From JAFGWO01 sp965603295 (lineage in GTDB: Bacteria; BMS3Abin14): 6,197 nucleotides of DNA. The stretch covers positions 1 through 6,197 of the forward strand of contig CBFDCL010000108.1 of assembly GCA_965603295.1 (NCBI GenBank), in the 5' to 3' direction. Both the position numbers and the translations under genes were made by a program. Below the pieces are notes generated by a model that was not told the origin of the DNA, made no database searches, and saw nothing but the letters and a program-made list of their open reading frames with translations. This document shows positions 5,791-6,197 of this stretch, piece after piece (positions within the stretch are counted from its first letter, which is position 1; each line of letters begins with the position of its first letter).

Positions 5791-6197
5791 CCTCAAACCT
5801 CAAACCTCAAACAGTATCGTCCAACGTCTAACGTCCAACGTGGATTTTCCCAACCTCAAACTTCAAACCTCAAACCTCAAACAGTATCGTCCAACGTCTA
5901 ACGTCCAACGTGGATTTTCCCAACCTCAAACTTCAAACCTCAAACCTCAAACAGTATCGTCCAACGTCTAACGTCCAACGTGGATTTTCCCAACCTCAAA
6001 CTTCAAACCTCAAACCTCAAACAGTATCGTCCAACGTCTAACGTCCAACGTGGATTTTCCCAACCTCAAACTTCAAACCTCAAACCTCAAACAGTATCGT
6101 CCAACGTCTAACGTCCAACGTGGATTTTCCCAACCTCAAACTTCAAACCTCAAACCTCAAACAGTATCGTCCAACGTCTAACGTCCAACGTGGATTT
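5791..6197. repeat. Perfect 70-bp tandem repeat (minisatellite), continues past window end
   Basis: The marker CAGTATCG recurs at 5812, 5882, 5952, 6022, 6092 and 6162, exactly 70 bp apart. I find no mismatch between copies from 5811 to 6197, about 5.5 copies. The unit is itself ten 7-mers: CAGTATC, then GTCCAAC, GTCTAAC, GTCCAAC, then GTGGATT and TTCCCAA, then CCTCAAA, CTTCAAA, CCTCAAA and CCTCAAA. The leftmost edge (5791-5811) has three CCTCAAA and lacks the CTTCAAA variant. ACGT occurs three times per unit at 7-bp spacing. The + strand is rich in A and C and poor in G. The unit length is not a multiple of three and stops appear in the reading frames, so it is non-coding. It is not a CRISPR array because there are no unique spacers. 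Confidence 0.97.

Noticed and set aside
5791..6197. CRISPR array
   Set aside because: The 70-bp units are identical throughout with no variable spacers, and the unit breaks down into 7-mers. No cas genes are present.
5791..6197. Telomeric or linear-replicon end
   Set aside because: The minus-strand TTTGAGG resembles plant-type telomere repeats only in length and composition. The 70-bp higher-order unit and lack of any terminal protein or hairpin end argue for an ordinary minisatellite cut by the window edge.

Overview
The window looks like a chromosomal segment of an anaerobic, respiring bacterium. I infer Deltaproteobacteria/Desulfobacterota, for three reasons: a citramalate-type isoleucine pathway gene; a membrane module of tetraheme cytochrome c, Tat-exported four-cluster ferredoxin and NrfD-type quinol subunit; and intergenic DNA built of 7-bp repeats. 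No 16S or other marker is present, so this assignment is tentative. All genes lie on the + strand.

Layout. (1) Positions 2-973 hold the 3' part of a citramalate synthase gene, cut by the window start. (2) Positions 974-1264 are non-coding, with a hairpin at the end of cimA and a possible promoter. (3) Positions 1265-4236 look like an operon of four genes: an unrecognised 129-aa protein made of four ~29-residue Trp/Phe/Pro/Glu-rich repeats, a membrane-anchored tetraheme cytochrome c, a Tat-exported protein with four [4Fe-4S] sites, and an NrfD/PsrC-family integral membrane subunit. The last two overlap by 4 bp. (4) Positions 4237-4487 are non-coding and include a strong hairpin. (5) Positions 4488-5648 hold an AcuC-type, class I histone-deacetylase-like enzyme with every catalytic residue present. 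(6) Positions 5649-6197 are non-coding and are almost entirely tandem repeats of period 7 in several unrelated sequence families. They end in a perfect 70-bp minisatellite, itself ten 7-mers long, that runs off the window.

How the genes work together. The cytochrome, ferredoxin and NrfD products should form a quinone-linked electron-transfer complex: NrfD exchanges electrons with the membrane quinone pool, the exported ferredoxin carries them along the outer face, and the anchored cytochrome passes them to or from a periplasmic partner. No molybdopterin or other catalytic subunit is encoded alongside, so the partner must lie elsewhere. CimA and AcuC have no visible functional tie to this module. 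The points most worth a second look are the four-repeat protein at the head of the operon and the period-7 repeat region.
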